Positions 63,734 to 64,000 of a stretch of 64,000 bases of DNA are shown here, one piece after another. The notes under the pieces were generated by a model. That model had not been told where the DNA came from, searched no databases, and saw only the letters and a list, made by a program, of their open reading frames with translations. The translations under genes were made by a program, and so were the position numbers. The stretch covers positions 186,001-250,000 of the forward strand of contig NZ_CP013293.1 in the NCBI RefSeq assembly GCF_001456155.1, read 5' to 3'. Position 1 is the first letter of the stretch, and each line of letters begins with the position of its first letter. Origin of the DNA: Chryseobacterium sp. IHB B 17019. GTDB lineage: Bacteria > Bacteroidota > Bacteroidia > Flavobacteriales > Weeksellaceae.

Positions 63734-64000
63734 ATGACAAGAAAAATCACAAGCGGACCTATTAGGGATAAAGACCGTACCAAACTGAAACTGTTGACTG
63801 CTGTTGGTCTGATCTTAAAAAAGAAGGGCTTTAGTGGCATCAGTGTAACTAACATAGCCAATAAAGCGGAAGTAAACAGAAAGCTGATTTATGCCTATTT
63901 TGGCAGCTTAGAAAAGCTTGTGCAGGACTATCTGAACAGCAGGGACTATTGGAGTATGAGCCCAGAAAAGATTGATGGTATCATAGAAGAGAGTAAAAAA
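63734..64000 (+). CDS. TetR/AcrR-family regulator, 3' end cut by the window
   Basis: The visible 89 residues hold the DNA-binding domain: KLKLLTAVGLILKKKGFSGISVTNIANKAEVNRKLIYAYFGSLEKLVQDYL. An in-frame ATG at 63719 would add five residues. The ligand-binding part lies beyond the edge. It is divergent from the receiver-domain gene. Confidence 0.82.
   Translation, partial: MTRKITSGPIRDKDRTKLKLLTAVGLILKKKGFSGISVTNIANKAEVNRKLIYAYFGSLEKLVQDYLNSRDYWSMSPEKIDGIIEESKK

Overview
The window looks like chromosome of a low-GC member of the Bacteroidota, class Flavobacteriia, most likely Chryseobacterium or a close relative in the Weeksellaceae. The signs are a gldKLMN type IX secretion (T9SS) cluster, a T9SS type-B sorted surface protein, a GLPGLI-family protein, DUF4270 beside glmS, Bacteroidota promoter elements (TAnnTTTG), almost no Shine-Dalgarno sites and an AT-rich codon bias. 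The name rests on protein resemblance only, since no rRNA is present.

Bases 1-23413 are mostly housekeeping. They hold an alpha-glucan phosphorylase, a T9SS cargo protein, a DinB-like protein, mtaB, a glutamate-synthase-like flavoprotein, an FKBP-like lipoprotein, an S4 RNA-binding protein, aroK, a Lys-Leu-Lys tRNA cluster and panC. Divergent from panC is a run of glycogen-synthase-like N-domain, DUF4270 lipoprotein and glmS, followed by gldK-gldL-gldM-gldN and an FAD oxidoreductase.

Bases 23414-29650 are a regulatory region. Two paralogous membrane-anchored TPR/HTH regulators flank a pair of small transposase-like HTH genes. Seven related hairpins, four in one cluster and three in another, lie on both sides of the first regulator. 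They read best on the minus strand, where several end in T-runs, and no standard feature type explains them.

Bases 29710-49945 are accessory chromosome: a SemiSWEET sugar transporter, a surface protein with a long 5' leader, lipoproteins, and a complete RND efflux operon (adaptor, pump, outer-membrane channel). A compact operon at 40350-43690 encodes a small lipoprotein, two near-identical secreted 97-residue cysteine-pair proteins, a single-pass membrane protein, an HTTM/SdpB-like membrane protein and a GLPGLI protein. Each 97-residue gene is capped by a strong terminator. A TPR/AraC regulator is divergent from this operon. I read it as a candidate secreted-peptide production system and consider it the best candidate for an undescribed system here. 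An M20 peptidase, unknown genes and a trypsin-like protease follow.

From about 49970 to the right edge the window enters an integrative conjugative or mobilizable element of the CTnDOT-like Bacteroidota kind. It begins at two tRNA-3'-end-like segments. It carries a histone-H1-like protein, excisionase-type HTH proteins, an RteC regulator, a DUF4099/DUF3945 protein, topoisomerase III, a DUF1896 protein and an 1805-residue methylase-helicase. It ends here with a lone receiver-domain protein and a truncated TetR gene. Integrase and transfer genes are not in the window.
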